Assembly: GCF_037893015.1 (NCBI RefSeq)
Contig: NC_133662.1
Coordinates: 273,603,214 to 273,667,213 of the forward strand
Reading direction: 5' to 3'
Length of the DNA: 64,000 nt
Source of the DNA: Macrotis lagotis
Taxonomy: Eukaryota > Chordata > Mammalia > Peramelemorphia > Peramelidae
Below are positions 60,740 to 64,000 of the stretch, one piece after another. Numbering within the stretch: position 1 is the first letter of the stretch; each line of letters begins with the position of its first letter. The translations under genes and the position numbers were made by a program. Below the pieces are notes generated by a model that saw only the letters and a program-made list of their open reading frames with translations, was not told the origin of the DNA and made no database searches.

Positions 60740-61230
60740 TCAGACTGATGGCATGGGATCAGAAGACTTCTGTTTTATTCCTGCTGTTTTTCATGGTATT
60801 GTTGGGCAGCAAACACCATATGGACTGCTCTTCAAGCCTTACTGAAGGCACACTGGTTCTCAGGGAGGTGACCATCTTCCAGGTGAAGAATTGGCCTACT
60901 GAGAAGGACTGGGCAAGAGTCTTACTAACAATGACTAAAAGAGAAATAGCCCTGTGATTGTCACAGGATAATGTATTCCCTTTACCTTTATGGAGATGGA
61001 TGAGGAAGGCATTCTTGAGGTATCTTAGGGGATAACCTCTTCATGTCATGCCATTTAATGTGGAATATTTCAGTCAGTTTTTGGATGAGCCATGATCCCC
61101 CCCGCCTTGTAGATCTCAGCAGGAATAGAATCAGTATCAGGTGCTTTACCACTTGAAAGGAGCTTAATGGTATTCAAAACCTCTTCTTCAGTTGGAAGCA
61201 CGTCATCAAATCTTGTGTATCATGCATGCT
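60740..61230 (-). mobile_element. Probable RTE LINE fragment, antisense
   Basis: The text tagatctcagcaggaataga, atcagtatcaggtgctttac and aaaacctcttcttcagttgg is the antisense of the RTE reverse-transcriptase region as I remember it. No open frame remains. Confidence 0.5.
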
Positions 61231-63640
61231 GTTTCCCTGGCATGTCAATCTGGCTTGCTGTGTATGCTGGGCCTTTCTCCTCATTGCTCTGGAATCGCCA
61301 CTGTGATACTCCCAACCCCAGGATGCTTAGGCATGAACTGGTAGAGTTCCTCTCTGCCTCCTGCCTGACTTGAGCTGGAGTCCTCAGATGTGCTGTAGGG
61401 AGATAGGTCCATCTTCTTGCTCTCCCAGCCTTCCTGATATCTCTTTTAAAAGGCAAAAGAACTTGAGACTTAGTACCCAAAAGGTGGTTTACATAGATTT
61501 CTTTTTGAGTCTATGCAGAATTTTCATGACTGGAATGGGCATTTCCTCTCCAGACAGGGATTCCTCACCAATCTTTAAATACCAACTCTTTAATCCTGAA
61601 ACCTTCCTCTGCCATTTCCCTTTGTAGCTATGGTTTAGGGCCTGGAGGAAGAGAGTCCTAGGAAAGAAGCTAAGGATGACAGCTCATGACTAGGATAGCT
61701 ACAAGATCTTCAAGAACATTAGCTTGTTATCCTCAGCAGGAGGAACTCTGGGAGCAACAGAAATTGTAGAAATATCAGGAATTATAGCAAGGTTGGAGGT
61801 GTCCTGTCTCTCCCACAGACAATAAGCAGATGAGGCACTGAGGAAGCAAGAGAGAGGATGCAATGAGAGTTGAACTAGCCCTTCCAGGCCTATTGTCTTG
61901 TGTCTTCACCATCCCCTGCCAGGAAGATAGAGCTGCCTGCCTTGTTGTCCCTTACTAGGACAGAGAATGCCTGGGTCTTTGTAATTGAACTCAGTTACAG
62001 ATTTGACATCTTGAAGAAAATGGAAAGAGACAGCTGCTGAGAAAATGGTAAGATTTCGCATTCTTTGAGGTGTGAAGAAACCATGAACTGGCAGTATTGG
62101 TTGAGCTCCTAGGATCTTCAAACTTGAGACCTCTCCTTATTTTCCATCACCAAGTCATAAAACACCCCCTCCCCAAGGAGTCCCAGAATCCAGGGGTCTT
62201 CTACTCTCATGCCCCTGGGTCAGAGGGGAAGCCCCCAGCCCTCTTCTCCTCTTGAATAACAAAAGCACATTCCAGTCAAGTTAAGTCTCCAGATGGCAGA
62301 AAGCCATGGGGGGGTCCCTTCATCCCTGGGCCATTTGCCTAGGGCTTCGTTTACCTTTGTATAAAAGCTATACCAGAAAAGGTGCAAAAGCAATGAGATA
62401 GTCCCTTCCCCTGGCGAGAGACAGAGAGGAACCCCAATATGTCATTTCTGGGGGACATTGTGATTCCCAGTCCCCTGGGAAAAGTGGAGGGACTTTGGGT
62501 AGTGGCCATTCTGGAACAATGGCGGGCAATGCCTAGTGGGTATGACAGCTAGGTTCATGTGCCTGGTGGGCACTGTGAATCACTTGACCCAATTCCTTTT
62601 GGGACCAAATGCTGGCATGGAACAGTGGGGAACAGGCCTGGAGAGAATGGCATGATGACATCACCAGAATATAGGGGCAGCCCTGGAGTCTGCGACATGT
62701 GATTTAACCACCCTTGTGTCTTACATGTCTGCCCCATTCACAGGTGTGCATTAAACACACCGATTGTGTGCCTTTGGCCATTTACTTCTCTACGTGTGAG
62801 CCTTGGCCACCCAGTGAGCACAAAATGGAGAGCCACAGACTGGTGCTCTTGGAAGAAATAGAAAAGTAATAGAGGGTTAGGTTTTGTGGGAAATTATAAC
62901 AAGTTTAGCTTTAGAGATGTTCAATTTAAGATATCCATAGAACATACAATGCCAAATGAGTAATAGGCAACTGGAAGTTAGAGACTGGAAGTCATCAGAG
63001 AGGCTTGGATCAGTAGTTTTAGATAAGGAGTTTTCAGACCCTTTAGGACTGAATCCACTTGTGGTTGTGAGATCACCAGGAAAATAGTATATAGTGAAGA
63101 AGGATCAGGTAAGAGCCCTGTGGGATACCACAATTAGCAGCTATGACCTAAATGTAGATCAAACAGCGGAGACTGAATAGGAGTGGTCAGATTAATAAGA
63201 TGTCAATCAGGGAGAAGAGAATGATTGACAGTGTTGAGATGTGAAAAGGCCATCATGGCAAATACATCATTGGTAACTTCGAATAGAGCAGTTTCTATTG
63301 AATTGAGAAATTGGAAGGCAGACTGCAGAATTAAGAAGAGAGTGAGAAGACAGGAAGTGGAAGCATTGATTGTTGATGGTCTCAGAGTTATACCACCCAA
63401 ATCAGGAGACAGCTAGGAGAATAGCAAGGATGGAAGCTTGAAGTGTTTTTTCAGAAGCAATGTGACATGGACATGTTTATAGGCAATAGAGAAGTAGCCT
63501 TTAGACAAAGGACATAATGAAGATAGCTGAGGATGGGTTGTATATGTACAATCATTTTTAGCATATTAATATATTAGTCATGAAGTCAAAGAGGAATTAT
63601 CACCAAGGGGGGGATACTCCGAGAAAAAGAAAAGACAAAA
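61231..63640. other. No gene recognised; LTR-like and ancient repeat-like pieces
   Basis: At about 62160-62815 the sequence is GC-richer, with a TATA-like tgtataaaagc at 62369-62379 and gtgcattaaacacaccg near 62746. It could be an old LTR, but I found no partner copy. At about 62860-63600 the text (gagccctgtgggataccaca, then gaatagagcagtttctattg, aggaattatcaccaagg) follows an ancient interspersed repeat common in mammals that I cannot name with certainty. No exon is supported. Confidence 0.4.
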
Positions 63641-63649
63641 TATTTGAAA

Positions 63650-63740
63650 AGTGAACATAGTTTGCTTTGCTCTGCATTCAGAATCCATACTTTCTTTTCT
63701 GGATGTGGATGGCATTTTCCTTAAGAGAGATTTTTAAAAA
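63650..63740 (-). mobile_element. Small L1 3' UTR fragment, antisense
   Basis: The text tgctctgcattcagaatcca and ttctggatgtggatggcatt matches L1 3' UTR antisense, like 42320-42375. Confidence 0.6.
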
Positions 63741-64000
63741 GAGACTAGATCTGTTCAGTTTAGGAGAGCTGGAAAACAGTGGACCTGAGAGAGTAAAGTG
63801 AAATCAAATCCACTATTTTCTAAACTCAACTCAACTCTCTGTAGAGGACTTATCCCCCTGCCCCCCTAGAACTATTTAAATAAGAAATTTCCAAAGGCCG
63901 ATTTGAAGGTCATGCTTCCTTAAAGCATCATCATCCTCTAGGTAGGTGAAATGGTAGGCTTAGAACCCAAAAGATCTGGTTTGTTTAGGTATGTGATCTT

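Overview
The window looks like nuclear DNA from a marsupial, and more probably an Australasian one. The basis is its repeat content. There are many near-identical tRNA-derived SINEs that read GGCAGCTAGGTGGCGCAGTG at the head and CCTTGCAAAAA at the tail (WSINE1/Mar1 type). There are also Mar4-type SINEs with an RTE-like tail, RTE (BovB-like) LINE ends, and many L1 and ORF1-only (HAL1-type) LINE copies. The lineage is my inference from memory of these families; no search was run.

One host protein-coding gene can be assembled with confidence. It is a KRAB zinc-finger repressor on the minus strand, spread over 11.4 kb. Its first coding exon (28716-28748) lies in a CpG island at about 28.5-29.64 kb. 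A 127-nt KRAB-A exon (25705-25831), a 96-nt KRAB-B exon (25170-25265) and one large exon with 16 intact C2H2 fingers (17310-18802) follow. All splice phases agree, giving a predicted protein of 582 residues. Two decayed fingers lie just past the stop. A relic KRAB-B exon with homologous flanks lies at 37.6-38.0 kb, which points to a lost neighbouring paralogue.

The rest is retroposon sediment. From 0 to 14 kb there are RTE and SINE pieces, an RPL4 processed pseudogene, a HAL1 element with a perfect 17-bp target-site duplication, a second HAL1-type element carrying an internal inverted repeat, and a young L1 3' end. From 14.6 to 17.1 kb I see nothing recognisable. The gene's long third intron (18.8-25.2 kb) holds L1, Mar4, SINE, MIR-like and L2 pieces. 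From 26 to 32 kb, L1 pieces flank the CpG island. From 32 to 40 kb is mostly old unidentified DNA with scattered SINEs. From 40.7 to 47.3 kb there is one L1 nested in another, then a 4.5-kb antisense L1 with a 14-bp target-site duplication. Next to it is an RPL23A retrocopy with an open reading frame. From 48.7 to 64 kb there are an RTE 3' end, SINEs, two related LTRs (one followed by a decayed endogenous-retrovirus interior), a 5'-inverted L1 and more old repeats.

The genes do not form an operon-like system. The only functional theme is a likely TRIM28-recruiting KRAB zinc-finger protein embedded in the kind of retroelement-rich DNA that this protein family commonly silences. I found no convincing sign of a wholly new system. 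The less ordinary signals are the five-finger block structure of the zinc-finger array, the strand-biased SINE-like units in the HAL1 3' region, the near-identical inverted repeat inside the other HAL1, and a SINE with a triplicated head.
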